From: Thermoanaerobacter thermocopriae JCM 7501
Lineage (GTDB): Bacteria; Bacillota; Thermoanaerobacteria; Thermoanaerobacterales; Thermoanaerobacteraceae
Direction of reading: 5' to 3'
Assembly (NCBI RefSeq): GCF_001310975.1
Contig: NZ_BAZY01000018.1
Location: 1-45,334, forward strand
Length of the DNA stretch: 45,334 nucleotides
Part shown: positions 1 to 9,318 of the stretch, one piece after another
How positions within the stretch are numbered: position 1 is the stretch's first letter
Layout: the number at the start of each line of letters is the position of its first letter
Made by a program: the position numbers and the translations under genes
The notes under the pieces: generated by a model
The model's input: only the letters and a program-made list of their open reading frames with translations
Told to the model about the DNA's origin: nothing
Databases searched by the model: none

Positions 1-130
1 ACCCCTTTATCAATTTTGCTAAACATTTTCAATATATTAATTCTACAAAGATATTAAAAATCCTTCAACAAAAAATAGAAACTATAAAAATTTTTAAGTA
101 AACAACATACTTCTTTAAATTTTCCCGCAA

Positions 131-157
131 ATTTAAAAAGGCGCACATGACGCCTTT
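131..157 (-). terminator. intrinsic terminator after murA
   Basis: Read on the minus strand, a 7-bp stem AAAGGCG/CGCCTTT with a short loop is followed directly by a T-rich tract. It lies just past the murA stop codon, so the ywmB-murA transcript probably ends here. The remaining bases 1-130 are AT-rich and show no gene. Confidence 0.8.
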
Positions 158-160
158 ATA

Positions 161-1411
161 CTATATTCTATATATGATTGCACCAAGATTTTTTAACTTT
201 TCTTCCATTTTTACATAGCCTCTGTCAATATGATAAATATCGTTTATTTCAGTCTTACCTTCTGCAATAAGTCCCGCCAATACTAAGGCTGCTCCCGCCC
301 TTAAATCCGTTGCTTTAACTTCTGCCCCTGTTAAATGATCAACTCCTGTAACAACAGCACTTCTTCCTTCTATCTTTATATTTGCTCCCATACGCTTTAG
401 CTCATCCACATGCATAAACCTATTTTCAAAAACTGTTTCTATTATAACGCTTGTCCCTTTTGCCACTGTCATCATAGCCATCATTTGAGCCTGCATATCT
501 GTTGGAAAGCCTGGATAAGGAAGAGTTTTTATGTCCAATGCTTTATAATTTTTAGTTCCTTTTACTCGCAGTCCTTTAGGCTCTTCTGTTATTTTAATCC
601 CACATTCTGTTAATTTCGCAATTATAGGCCTTACATGATCCACTATGACATTTTCTATAAGAACATTTCCTCCAGTCATTGCAGCTGCTACCATAAAGGT
701 CCCCGCTTCAATTCTATCCGGTATGACAGTATGCTCAACCCCTTTTAGCTCTTTTACTCCTTCAATTCTTATTGTATCTGTACCAGCACCCTTGATTTTT
801 GCGCCCATCTTATTGAGAAAATTGGCAAGGTCAACAATTTCTGGCTCTTCGGCAGCATTTTCTATTATAGTAATTCCATCTGCAAAAACTGCCGCCATCA
901 TAATGTTTTCTGTAGCCCCAACACTTGGAAAATCCAAATAAATTTTTTTGCCTGTTAACTTCTGAGCTCGTGCTTCTACATAACCATGTCCTATAGTGAT
1001 GTCTGCTCCCAATGTTTGAAATCCCTTCAAATGCAAATCTATTGGGCGAGAACCAATCGCACACCCACCTGGCATAGAAATTTTAGCATGCCCAAGCCTA
1101 GCAAGTATAGGTCCCATCACCAAAAACGATGCTCTCATTTTTTTCACCAAATCATAGGGGGCTTCTACATCTTTAATATCTACTTTTATTTTTAATTTCT
1201 CATTCTCAAAGTCACATATAGCACCAAAATGTTTAATTAACTCGATCATAACATTGACATCTTTTAAAGTAGGTATGTCATCTAGCACTATTTCCCCTGA
1301 TGATAATAAAGAAGCGGCAATTATAGGCAACACAGAATTTTTAGCACCACTTATTTTTACACTTCCTTTAAGTGGTGGGCTTTTTTCAACAATAAATTTC
1401 GTTCTTATCAC
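161..1411 (-). CDS. murA: UDP-N-acetylglucosamine 1-carboxyvinyltransferase (MurA)
   Basis: This enzyme transfers enolpyruvate from phosphoenolpyruvate to UDP-GlcNAc, the first committed cytoplasmic step of peptidoglycan synthesis. The 416-residue product has the normal family length. The N-terminal motif [11 protein letters not shown] is present, and the catalytic loop [12 protein letters not shown] carries the PEP-binding cysteine at about residue 117, the residue targeted by fosfomycin in this family. It lies 6 bp downstream of ywmB, as in Bacillus, where this position holds murAA. The start is a GTG whose upstream purine tract AAAAGAGG directly abuts it, so the exact start is uncertain. 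No ATG exists in frame nearby, and a lost base at the start cannot be excluded given the quality of this sequence. Confidence 0.96.
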   Translation of the reverse strand: MIRTKFIVEKSPPLKGSVKISGAKNSVLPIIAASLLSSGEIVLDDIPTLKDVNVMIELIKHFGAICDFENEKLKIKVDIKDVEAPYDLVKKMRASFLVMGPILARLGHAKISMPGGCAIGSRPIDLHLKGFQTLGADITIGHGYVEARAQKLTGKKIYLDFPSVGATENIMMAAVFADGITIIENAAEEPEIVDLANFLNKMGAKIKGAGTDTIRIEGVKELKGVEHTVIPDRIEAGTFMVAAAMTGGNVLIENVIVDHVRPIIAKLTECGIKITEEPKGLRVKGTKNYKALDIKTLPYPGFPTDMQAQMMAMMTVAKGTSVIIETVFENRFMHVDELKRMGANIKIEGRSAVVTGVDHLTGAEVKATDLRAGAALVLAGLIAEGKTEINDIYHIDRGYVKMEEKLKNLGAIIYRI

Positions 1412-1417
1412 CCTCTT

Positions 1418-2167
1418 TTAATACTCTATTGCTATAATAGGCGTTGCAACCCACAAATAAGTTTTATCATCAAAAGAACTATATCTTATTGCTACGTTTA
1501 AATTTATTTTTTCACTTCCTAATTTAATATATTCTTTTAATTTGCTTGAATAAGCAGAGACACTTATTATATTTTCCTCTTCCATTCCTTCTATTTTTTG
1601 TGCATCTAATTTGTCAAGCACTAATTTAACTATACTACTGTTTTTTTCTTTATTCAACTTCCCTTTAAAAGTTCCAACAAAGCATACTGTTACCTTAGGT
1701 TTTAGCTCTAACAATTTAAAAGAATTATTTATAAGGGACCTTTCTTTTAAAACATTGTCATAACCCTTAATGAGATATTCGTCTATTAACATATATGTTT
1801 CGCTTTGGGCACCATTTTTTAAACTTTGCACTGCTATGTTTATATGTCTCGTGTTTTCTGCATATTCTACTACTAGTTGTCTAAATTTGTTTTCTTCGAT
1901 GCGAGATACCTTGATTTTTTGTTTGTCTAAATTCATGTTTTTTATTGTTACTTCGACATATTCATTTATTTTGTCAAAAGATGTAAAATCATCATTGACC
2001 TTTGACCATGCGTTTATATTTGCATATTCATATTTCGCACCCGTACTTAAAAAAGACCTCTTTACAAGTTCTACGTCATCATCAAAGGAAAGAAAAGCTT
2101 GTCTTTGAACCCCCAGCGAAAATAAAACCGCAAAAATCATTATTCCTATAATTATCTTTTTATCCAT
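1418..2167 (-). CDS. ywmB: YwmB-family secreted/membrane-anchored protein
   Basis: The product is about 249 residues. It has one N-terminal hydrophobic segment (about residues 3-20 from the chosen start), which should act as a signal peptide or membrane anchor, and then a soluble extracytoplasmic domain. Length, hydrophobic start and position directly before murA match the YwmB family (annotated in databases as TATA-box-binding-like fold), whose function is unknown. The ATG at 2167 is preferred over an upstream ATG at 2182 because a GGAGG lies 8 bases before it. It is translated ahead of murA in a two-gene unit. A long hairpin precedes it (2204-2262). The assignment rests mainly on context and general features. 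Confidence 0.75.
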   Translation of the reverse strand: MDKKIIIGIMIFAVLFSLGVQRQAFLSFDDDVELVKRSFLSTGAKYEYANINAWSKVNDDFTSFDKINEYVEVTIKNMNLDKQKIKVSRIEENKFRQLVVEYAENTRHINIAVQSLKNGAQSETYMLIDEYLIKGYDNVLKERSLINNSFKLLELKPKVTVCFVGTFKGKLNKEKNSSIVKLVLDKLDAQKIEGMEEENIISVSAYSSKLKEYIKLGSEKINLNVAIRYSSFDDKTYLWVATPIIAIEY

Positions 2168-2186
2168 ATGCCATACCTCCATATAT

Positions 2187-2262
2187 ACTTTTTTAAAAGA
2201 AAAGGCGGTAAAATATCAGCGAATCCACAAGGGGGAAAATGGATCCACCGATTTTTACCGCC
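2187..2262 (-). promoter_or_regulatory. long hairpin with T-tract upstream of ywmB-murA
   Basis: Read toward ywmB, a 10-bp stem GGCGGTAAAA/TTTTACCGCC extends, after a one-base bulge, into a further helix of about 13 pairs, three of them G-U. The loop is about 12 bases and TTTTCTTTT follows. The wobble pairs form only in the minus-strand RNA, which suggests the structure works in a transcript heading for ywmB. It resembles a terminator placed in the 5' leader, hence a possible attenuator of ywmB-murA. It could also end a transcript from further upstream. No convincing promoter was found between 2263 and 2528. The rest of the 2168-2528 gap contains only a TATAAT-like -10 near 2464-2469 for the plus-strand gene. 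Confidence 0.55.
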
Positions 2263-2528
2263 CTTCTATTTTTAATTATTAACGGAAATAAAAAAATTTA
2301 TTCATCAATCTCAAATATTTCATTATTGACATAATAGGAAAAACGGACATCTATTAGAAATAATTAGATAAAAAGAGAATAAGTCAGAAAAGGTCAGATA
2401 TATGTAGATAAATTATCCTCGTGAACTTTTTTAGTCAAAAAAAGGTCAAAAATCAAATTTGTTTTATAATCCTGTTAGAGTAAAATTATAAATGAAAGGA
2501 AAAATATCTCAAAAAGGAGGTGTAGTAT

Positions 2529-2825
2529 ATGTTTTGGGTAGCACTTATTGTAGTAGGACTCATATCTAGTCTTGTATTTCATCCTTTGTTTAACTACAAA
2601 GCAGGAGAATCTTATGGCGAAAAGTTAAATAAAATTTACGGAACATATTGGGCAGCACTAGTTGCGCATTTAATCGGTGCATGGGTTGGCGGTGCTTATC
2701 TTGGCAAATGGGGCTGGATAGTCGCTGATTACAATGTAATAGGCGGATTCATTGGAGCAATAGTAATTGGTTATCTTTGGTACCTAATCGCTAAAAGTCA
2801 AACAAAATCAGAAGCTAATAAATAA
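2529..2825 (+). CDS. small glycine-rich integral membrane protein
   Basis: This is a 98-residue hydrophobic protein with about three membrane segments (about residues 2-19, 40-60 and 66-88), rich in Gly and Trp, ending in a short polar tail. A strong AAAGGAGGTG sits 7 bases before the ATG. The C-terminal pattern, a glycine-rich segment followed by a hydrophobic stretch, is loosely like small YeaQ/GlsB-type membrane proteins, but I cannot assign it. It is a single plus-strand gene wedged between two minus-strand units and has its own terminator. In many related genomes the ATP synthase operon lies between wecB and ywmB, so this gene marks a rearranged spot. Confidence 0.75.
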   Translation: MFWVALIVVGLISSLVFHPLFNYKAGESYGEKLNKIYGTYWAALVAHLIGAWVGGAYLGKWGWIVADYNVIGGFIGAIVIGYLWYLIAKSQTKSEANK

Positions 2826-2831
2826 AAATTT

Positions 2832-2860
2832 ATAAAAGCGGGGTCACTCCCCGCTTTTAT
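2832..2860. terminator. bidirectional terminator between the small membrane protein gene and wecB
   Basis: A 12-bp GC-cored stem ATAAAAGCGGGG/CCCCGCTTTTAT with a 5-base loop lies between two converging genes, with A/T tracts on both sides. It overlaps the last codons of wecB and can serve both strands. Confidence 0.85.
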
Positions 2861-4001
2861 ATTCTTCTGGTCTTTTGTCAGTCAAGTTAAACGCATATTT
2901 TATCGCCTGAATTATTCTCAAAGAGGCTTTACCATCACCATAGGGATTTACAGCATTAGCCATTTTATCATATTCTTCCTTATTTTCAAGAAGCAATGTC
3001 CCTTCGTTGTACACAACCTGCTCTTCTGTACCGATCACTCTTACAGTACCCGCTTTAACAGCCTCCGGTCTTTCGGTGACATCTCTCAAAACAAGCACAG
3101 GTTTACCAAGAGAAGGTACTTCTTCCTGCAGCCCTCCCGAATCAGTCATCACCATATAACATTTTGCCATGAGATTGTGCATTTCATCTGTATCAAGGGG
3201 GTCTAAAAGAAGTACATTGGTAAGCTCTCCTAATATTCTAAATACCGTTTCTCTTACTACAGGGTTTTTATGCACAGGATATACTATATAAACATCCTCG
3301 TAATTTTGAGCAATATTTTTAAGAGCATTACATATATTTTCAAGGGGTTTACCCCAATTTTCCCTTCTATGGGCTGTAACAACAATGACTTTTTTATTAT
3401 TGTAATCAATTTGGTTGAGCCGTTCATCCCTAAAAATATAATCTCTTTTTACAGTATATACCATTGCATCTATGACGGTATTACCCGTAACAAAAATACT
3501 TTCTTCATCTACTCCTTCTTTTAAAAGATTAGATTTTGCTGTAATTGTAGGAGCAAAGTGCAAGTCTGTCAATACTCCCGTAAGCCTTCTATTTATCTCT
3601 TCTGGATATGGAAACCATTTGTTAAAAGACCTCAGCCCTGCTTCTACATGTCCTACTTTAATTTTGTGGTAAAAAGATGCAAGTGCAGAAACAAAAGTTG
3701 TCGTAGTATCGCCGTGTACCAACACAAGATCAGGTTTTTCTCTATTAAAGACCTTTTCAAGCCCTATAAGAGCAGAAGTAGTAATTTCAGATAATGTTTG
3801 TTTTTCTTTCATGATGTTTAAATCGTAATCGGGAGTAATATTAAAAAGCCTCAGCACCTGATCAAGCATTTCACGGTGCTGGGCTGTAACGCATACTTTT
3901 GATTCAAAATCCTTTTCTCTTTCCAAAGCTTTAATAAGAGGTGCCATTTTAATAGCTTCAGGCCTTGTTCCAAAAACAGATACGATTTTTAATGTCATCA
4001 T
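2844..4001 (-). CDS. wecB: UDP-N-acetylglucosamine 2-epimerase (non-hydrolysing)
   Basis: The enzyme interconverts UDP-GlcNAc and UDP-ManNAc, supplying ManNAc for cell-wall polysaccharide or teichoic-acid linkage units. The 385 residues match the family. The N-terminal GTRPEAIKMAPL, the central VHGDTTTTF and HVEAGLRS, and the C-terminal TDSGGLQEE are its UDP-sugar-binding motifs. It is the last gene of the tsaC-ywlE-rpiB-upp-comEB-wecA-wecB series and follows wecA by 21 bases, so the two probably act on the same polyprenyl-linked glycan pathway. AAGGAGTG lies just before two successive ATG codons; either may be used. Confidence 0.95.
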   Translation of the reverse strand: MMTLKIVSVFGTRPEAIKMAPLIKALEREKDFESKVCVTAQHREMLDQVLRLFNITPDYDLNIMKEKQTLSEITTSALIGLEKVFNREKPDLVLVHGDTTTTFVSALASFYHKIKVGHVEAGLRSFNKWFPYPEEINRRLTGVLTDLHFAPTITAKSNLLKEGVDEESIFVTGNTVIDAMVYTVKRDYIFRDERLNQIDYNNKKVIVVTAHRRENWGKPLENICNALKNIAQNYEDVYIVYPVHKNPVVRETVFRILGELTNVLLLDPLDTDEMHNLMAKCYMVMTDSGGLQEEVPSLGKPVLVLRDVTERPEAVKAGTVRVIGTEEQVVYNEGTLLLENKEEYDKMANAVNPYGDGKASLRIIQAIKYAFNLTDKRPEEYKSGE

Positions 4002-4022
4002 TTTACACTCCTTAATACGTGG

Positions 4023-5062
4023 TCAACGGACCTGAGTACCCTTTTTTTGCTTTTCTAAAAGCCCAAGTTTATCTGCACCCCACATTACAAACAAAATTGA
4101 TAGTATAAAAATAATCAAACCTTTTGTTTCATTACTGGAGGATATCAATATAGCACTTATTCCCAGCAGCAAACTTACGCCGTACATTATAAGCACAACC
4201 TGTCTTTGTGTAAGGCCTTTTTCTAAAAGCCTGTGGTGCAAATGCCCTTTATCTGCTTCCATAATTGGTTTACCGTTTATCAATCTCCTTACAATTGCAA
4301 ACGTAGTATCAAATATAGGCACACCTAATGCAAGGATTGGGACTGCTATAGCAATTGCCGCTGCCGATTTTACTGCTCCCTGTATCGATATAGCCGCTAG
4401 TACAAATCCTAAAAACATAGCCCCTGTATCTCCCATAAAAATTTTGCAGGATTAAAATTATAAGGCAAAAAGCCTAAAGCAGCACCCGCAATAGCGATTG
4501 AAATAACAGCAGTTGCAAATCTGCCATTTAAAAGGGAAACTATGAATAAAGAACCCGATGATATAACTGCTATTCCTGCTGCCAGTCCATCAAGGCCATC
4601 GATGAGATTCATAGTATTTGTAATCCCTACCACCCAAAAAAGCGTAAGAGGAATAGCCAACCAACTTTTTAGATATATCATTCCATCCCCAAAAGGATTA
4701 GAAAGCCAATCTATTCTCACACCACTTATTATTAGTACCATGGCTGCTACCAACTGTCCTAAAAGTTTAACTTTTGCACTAAGACTGTACTTGTCGTCAA
4801 ACAATCCCAATGCTGCAATTATGGTTGCTCCTGTAACTATGCCAATGGTTTCATGGGTTTTTGGCAAAAAAAGCAATATACTTGTTATCGTTCCTAAAAA
4901 TATAGCCACTCCGCCTAATCTAGGAACAGGTTTTGTATGTATGCGTCTTTCCTCATTAGGTATATCAATGGCTCCAATTACAAAAGCCAATTTCTTCGCC
5001 ATTGGAGTAGCAATAAGTGACACCACAAATGCCATAACAAAAGATAAGAGGTATACCTTCAT
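4023..5062 (-). CDS. wecA: polyprenyl-phosphate GlcNAc-1-phosphate transferase (WecA/TagO/MraY family), frameshifted here
   Basis: This membrane enzyme transfers GlcNAc-1-phosphate from UDP-GlcNAc to undecaprenyl phosphate, starting wall teichoic acid or related polymer synthesis. The protein is about ten hydrophobic helices with the family motifs FDDK, NLIDGLDGLAAG, GDTGAMFLGF and GHLHHRL. The reading frame breaks at about 4442-4445, where one base appears to be missing from a homopolymer between NPAK and MGDTG. Adding one base restores the normal NPAKIFMGDTG join and a 346-residue protein. AAAGGAGTG precedes the ATG. Because the downstream half is intact and the break lies in a homopolymer, I take it as a sequencing error. 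Confidence 0.92.
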
Positions 5063-5119
5063 TTTTTAACACTCCTTTTAAGTTCACCATACCTTCCTTT
5101 GATTGACATCAATATTATT

Positions 5120-5563
5120 TTATCTCTCAATCTTTACTAAGTCAACATTTGCTTCCTTTAAAAGCCTAAAAGCCAATTCATCGGGATACTCTTCTTCATA
5201 TACAATTCGCTTAACTCCCGCATTAATTAACATTTTAGCACACATAACACAAGGACTAGCATTTACGTAAAGTGTAGCCCCTTTAGTACTTACCCCATGC
5301 AGTGCTGCCTGTATAATCGCATTTTGCTCTGCATGTACACCTCTACAAAGTTCTGGCCTTTCCCCTGACGGTATCCCTAATTGATCTCTCAAACAACCTG
5401 TTTCTTCACAGTGGGCAAGTCCTGTAGGAGGACCATTATACCCTGTTGAAATTATGTGTTTATCAACTACTAAAATAGCTCCAACTTGCCTTCTAAGGCA
5501 AGTAGAGCGAGTTTTTACCACATCTACAATTTGCATAAAATATTCATCCCATGAAGGTCTCAT
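5120..5563 (-). CDS. comEB: dCMP deaminase (ComEB family)
   Basis: This zinc-dependent cytidine/deoxycytidylate deaminase makes dUMP from dCMP for thymidylate synthesis. The 147 residues contain the zinc-binding HAE motif in GVHAEQNAI and the paired-cysteine motif PCVMCAKML. Two extra Cys/His-containing stretches near residues 45-70 are as expected for the ComEB/dCMP-deaminase subfamily. It lies between upp and wecA, the same order as in many clostridia. AAAGGAATG lies about 7 bases before the ATG. Confidence 0.94.
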   Translation of the reverse strand: MRPSWDEYFMQIVDVVKTRSTCLRRQVGAILVVDKHIISTGYNGPPTGLAHCEETGCLRDQLGIPSGERPELCRGVHAEQNAIIQAALHGVSTKGATLYVNASPCVMCAKMLINAGVKRIVYEEEYPDELAFRLLKEANVDLVKIER

Positions 5564-5594
5564 CTGTCTACATTCCTTTCAATAAGGAAGTGGA

Positions 5595-6229
<635 letters not shown>

Positions 6230-6274
6230 TTACCTCCTGTAAATTTAAAGTTTCTTTCCTATTAAAAATCAATA

Positions 6275-7183
6275 TCATTTGCTATACTTTTTCTCAATTT
6301 CCGCTATTTTGTCTATTCTTCTCTGATGGCGTCCTCCTTGAAAAGTTGCCTTTAACCATTCATCCACCATCATCACAGCAAGACCTGGTCCTGTAATGCG
6401 TCCTCCTAAGCACAAAATATTAGCATTATTGTGTTCCTTAGCGGCTTTTGCTGAAAAAACATCTTCCACATGAGCAGCTCTAATTCCTGGTACTTTATTT
6501 GCCGCTATGCACATACCAATGCCCGTCCCACAAACCAAAATTCCTTCACTGTACTCACCAGATGCAACAGCCTCTGCTACTTTGAGAGCATAATCTGTAT
6601 AATCGACAGAATCTGTACTAACAGTGCCAAAATCTTTATAGGCTATCCCATTTTCATCTAAATATTTTTTTATAGCTTCTTTAAGGTCGTAGCCACCATG
6701 GTCCGCACCTAATGCAATCACTTTTTTACCCTTCCTTTCTTCTGAAATTTTAGTTATAACCTTTGAAATTAAATCCTCTAACTCGCGTGCCGTTTGCCTA
6801 TATACTTCTATCGGCATGCCATAAGGGTCTTCTACTTCACCCTCTAATCCTACATATTCTTTTAAGGTAAAAACTTTATAGGAATATTCTGGATATTGCA
6901 CAAGTATGCTTTGTTTATGAGAATTCGACATAGTTAAAATTAAATTCGCCTCTTCTAAATCTTGACGTCTTAAATTTTTTGACCTATGTTTTGAAATATC
7001 TATATTGTAATCTCGTTTTAGCACTTCTATCGCTTGTTGTGAAGCAGGAAAACCTTCCGATGCAAAAACTCCTGCAGATTGTGCTTCAAAATCCTTACCT
7101 AAAGTTTTCGCTTTTGCATTAAAAAGCCCTTCCGCCATAGGACTTCTACAGGTATTCCCCGTACACACAAATAATACTTTCAT
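6275..7183 (-). CDS. ywlE-rpiB: protein-arginine phosphatase (YwlE-like) joined to ribose-5-phosphate isomerase B
   Basis: One open frame of 302 residues covers two families. Residues 1-152 are a low-molecular-weight phosphatase with the P-loop CTGNTCRS; the Thr in this loop is the residue that makes B. subtilis YwlE specific for phosphoarginine. The general-acid region EDPYGMP follows. Residues 155-302 are RpiB (ALGADHGG, CGTGIGMCIAANK), which interconverts ribose-5-P and ribulose-5-P. Each part has the length of a normal separate protein. At the junction a GTG codon (6719-6721) is preceded by AAGGAAGGG. Adding a single base there would create a TAA stop for the first gene and leave rpiB with its own start (148 residues). 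The fusion is therefore doubtful. The ATG at 7183 overlaps the tsaC stop. Confidence 0.88.
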   Translation of the reverse strand: MKVLFVCTGNTCRSPMAEGLFNAKAKTLGKDFEAQSAGVFASEGFPASQQAIEVLKRDYNIDISKHRSKNLRRQDLEEANLILTMSNSHKQSILVQYPEYSYKVFTLKEYVGLEGEVEDPYGMPIEVYRQTARELEDLISKVITKISEERKGKKVIALGADHGGYDLKEAIKKYLDENGIAYKDFGTVSTDSVDYTDYALKVAEAVASGEYSEGILVCGTGIGMCIAANKVPGIRAAHVEDVFSAKAAKEHNNANILCLGGRITGPGLAVMMVDEWLKATFQGGRHQRRIDKIAEIEKKYSK

Positions 7184-8242
7184 ATCAATTCTCCTTCAGC
7201 ACTTATTTCTTTATAACCAGCAGCTTTTTCTAATCTGTTCATAATAGCAAGTCCAATATTGTTATATTCAAAACTTTCAGCAAAAATTACATCTACTCCC
7301 TTTTTGTCAAATTGTCGTAAAACTGCAAAAAGATTCTTCGCTATCGTCTCTGTCTCTTTCTATCTCCTACGACAATAATTTCTCCTTTTTTATATTGTGT
7401 CGAAGTTTGTACCGTTGCCATTATACCAACTTTTTTACCATATTTCAATTGTTCTTCTGTCAATTCTTGAATTTTTTTTACAACTTTCTCAAGGTCTCCT
7501 TTTACTATATAACCTCCGCGTTAGGCGAGTAATGTTTGTACTTCATTCCTGGAGATTTAGGCTTTAAATTCCCCTTTGGTTTTTTTAAAAGTGAAGGATC
7601 CACTTCAACATTTCCTATCACTTCTTTAAGCATCTCCAAAGTAACCGCTCCCGGTCTTAAAACAACTGGCATCTTTTCTGTTAAATCCAAAACAGTAGAT
7701 TCTACGCCAAAATCGCATTTTCCCCCGTCTATTATTATATCTACTTTTCCATCCAAATCTTCGACAACGTGGGAAGCGTCGGTAGGACTAGGCTTGCCCG
7801 AAACATTAGCGCTAGGAGCAGATATAGGAACTTTTGCCCTTTTGATTAAAAGATGAGCAATTGTGTCTGACGGCATCCTTATAGCTACAGTATCCATTCC
7901 AGCCGTATTAACATAAGGCACTTTTTGCGATTTTTTAAAAATAAGTGTTAAAGGGCCTGGCCAAAATTTCTCCATGAGAATTTTAGCTTTTTGAGGTATC
8001 TCTTCCACAAGGTCATAAATCTGCTCTAATTCTGCAATATGAACAATAAGAGGGTTATCTTGAGGTCTTCCCTTTACCATAAATATTTTCTTTACAGCCT
8101 CTTCATCAAAAGAATTAGCCCCAATTCCATAAACTGTCTCTGTTGGAAAAGCCACAAGACCTCCTTCCCTTATCACTTTTGCTGCAAAATCAATAAGCTC
8201 AATTTCTGGATTATTTCTATCAACGCGTATTATTTTTGTCAT
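7180..8242 (-). CDS. tsaC: L-threonylcarbamoyladenylate synthase (TsaC/Sua5), two frameshifts here
   Basis: The enzyme makes threonylcarbamoyl-AMP from Thr, bicarbonate and ATP for the t6A37 modification of ANN-decoding tRNAs. Residues 1-245 form the YrdC/Sua5 catalytic domain (GGLVAFPTETVYGIGANS, KGRPQDNPLIVHI, SAPSANVSGKPSPT). The C-terminal Sua5 domain continues in other frames: after a missing base near 7507 it reads VKGDLEKVVKKI and on to GEIIVVGDRK, and after a second missing base near 7358 it reads TIAKNLFAVLRQF to GELI. Corrected length is 354 residues, typical of full-length Sua5. The stop overlaps the next gene's ATG. GGGAGTG precedes the ATG start. Confidence 0.92.
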
Positions 8243-8269
8243 TTAAGGCACTCCCTGCATAAACAAAAT

Positions 8270-8989
8270 TTACAAATACTTTGTTATTATTATACCACCT
8301 ATGAAGCCTAATATCATCCCCAAAACCGAAATTTTCCCTTTGTAAACATTTCTGGCCTCAGGAATTACATCGCCACAAGTCACATACAACATAGCTCCTC
8401 CTGCTATACTTAGATTTAAACCAATAAAATAAGGGGATATGCCACCTGTTACAACTCCGATTAAAGCCCCTATTCCTGTAGGAATCCCAGCCAATATGGT
8501 GTATATTACATTTTTGTAAGGAGGTATTCCACCAGCAGAAAATGGCGTTGCCATTGCTAAACCTTCAGGAAAATCGTGCAAAGCAATAACCAATGCGATG
8601 TCAACACCTAATGACTGAGACACCATAAAGCCAGAACCTACAGCAAGTCCTTCAGGAAAATTATGTAAAGCAATTGCAATTGCTAATAGTACTCCTTCTT
8701 TTATGAAACTTCCGGCAATGTCCATATTCTCTATTATCATGTCAAAAAAAGAAATCAAAATAGCTCCTACTAATATCCCAATTGTCCCCAATGGAATACT
8801 TGCTATATCAAAAGCATGAGGCAAAAGGTCAAAAGCAACAATAGAAAGCATTAAACCTGCAGCAGTACCCATAATGCCACTAAAAAATCTATTAGAAGGG
8901 TTTTTTAAAAAATATGTCACAGCTCCCCCCATTCCCGTACCAATTATTCCAACCAAAGAGCCTATTATCATCCCATTGAACGCGTACAT
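8270..8989 (-). CDS. ZIP-family divalent metal transporter
   Basis: This is a 239-residue integral membrane protein with about eight hydrophobic helices. It carries the two signature ZIP metal-site motifs, ALHNFPEGLAVG and ALHDFPEGLAMA, in the fourth and fifth helices. ZIP proteins bring Zn2+, and sometimes Fe2+ or Mn2+, into the cytoplasm; the metal cannot be told from sequence. GAGGAGATG stands before the ATG. The gene has its own promoter (9200-9228) and a roughly 200-base leader containing a terminator hairpin, so expression is probably set by attenuation. It sits between prfA and tsaC, a common clostridial arrangement. Confidence 0.92.
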   Translation of the reverse strand: MYAFNGMIIGSLVGIIGTGMGGAVTYFLKNPSNRFFSGIMGTAAGLMLSIVAFDLLPHAFDIASIPLGTIGILVGAILISFFDMIIENMDIAGSFIKEGVLLAIAIALHNFPEGLAVGSGFMVSQSLGVDIALVIALHDFPEGLAMATPFSAGGIPPYKNVIYTILAGIPTGIGALIGVVTGGISPYFIGLNLSIAGGAMLYVTCGDVIPEARNVYKGKISVLGMILGFIGGIIITKYL

Positions 8990-9055
8990 AAAAACATCTC
9001 CTCAATTTTTAAATCTATTTCAAATGTATTAAACCATTATTGAACTTATGCTTAT

Positions 9056-9192
9056 CACAAAAAAATTCGCCCGAAGGTAGGAGGACCATCGAGCGAACAA
9101 AGCGTCCTCTATAGAGGACAGCTGGGGGGCAATGTTAATTGTACGCATTTTGTCATATATTGCTATTTATTAGTTTAACTTGATAAAGCGTT
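9056..9192 (-). promoter_or_regulatory. attenuator-like 5' leader of the ZIP transporter gene (candidate metal-responsive riboregulator)
   Basis: On the minus strand the leader first forms the perfect hairpin GTCCTCTATAGAGGAC (9104-9119). It then forms a 12-pair stem with one U-U mismatch (9086-9097 with 9066-9077) followed by seven T residues (9059-9065), a classic intrinsic terminator inside the leader. The 3' half of the first hairpin (GAGGAC) can instead pair with GGTCCTCC at 9080-9087 in the top of the terminator, giving an alternative anti-terminator. The leader is clearly GC-richer than its surroundings. I do not recognise a known riboswitch consensus. The ligand is unknown; a metal ion is an inference from the gene it controls. 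Confidence 0.65.
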
Positions 9193-9199
9193 CTTAATA

Positions 9200-9228
9200 A
9201 TTATAATTTATAACGATTATTTAGTCAA
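9200..9228 (-). promoter_or_regulatory. sigma-A type promoter for the ZIP transporter
   Basis: TTGACT at 9223-9228, a 17-base spacer and a perfect TATAAT at 9200-9205, read on the minus strand. It places the transcription start near 9192, about 200 bases before the ZIP start codon. Confidence 0.8.
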
Positions 9229-9289
9229 GTACAAAAATTTTAATTATACCTTTATTTTTTGATAATATAAATTCATATTTTTTTAAGAA

Positions 9290-9316
9290 ATATAAAAAGA
9301 ACAGGTTTTCCTGTTC
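9290..9316 (-). terminator. intrinsic terminator after prfA
   Basis: On the minus strand, stem GAACAGG/CCTGTTC is followed by TTTTTAT just past the prfA stop. It separates the tdk-yqhQ-prmC-prfA transcript from the ZIP promoter. Confidence 0.85.
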
Positions 9317-9318
9317 CT

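Noticed and set aside
645..941. Open frames opposite murA, wecA, metG and other genes
   Set aside because: They lie antisense to or inside well-supported genes, have no ribosome sites, no recognisable motifs and Ser/Ile/Phe-rich compositions typical of reading a coding strand backwards.
4409..5062. Two separate wecA-like genes
   Set aside because: The two halves are complementary parts of one family protein and meet in a homopolymer; one added base joins them.
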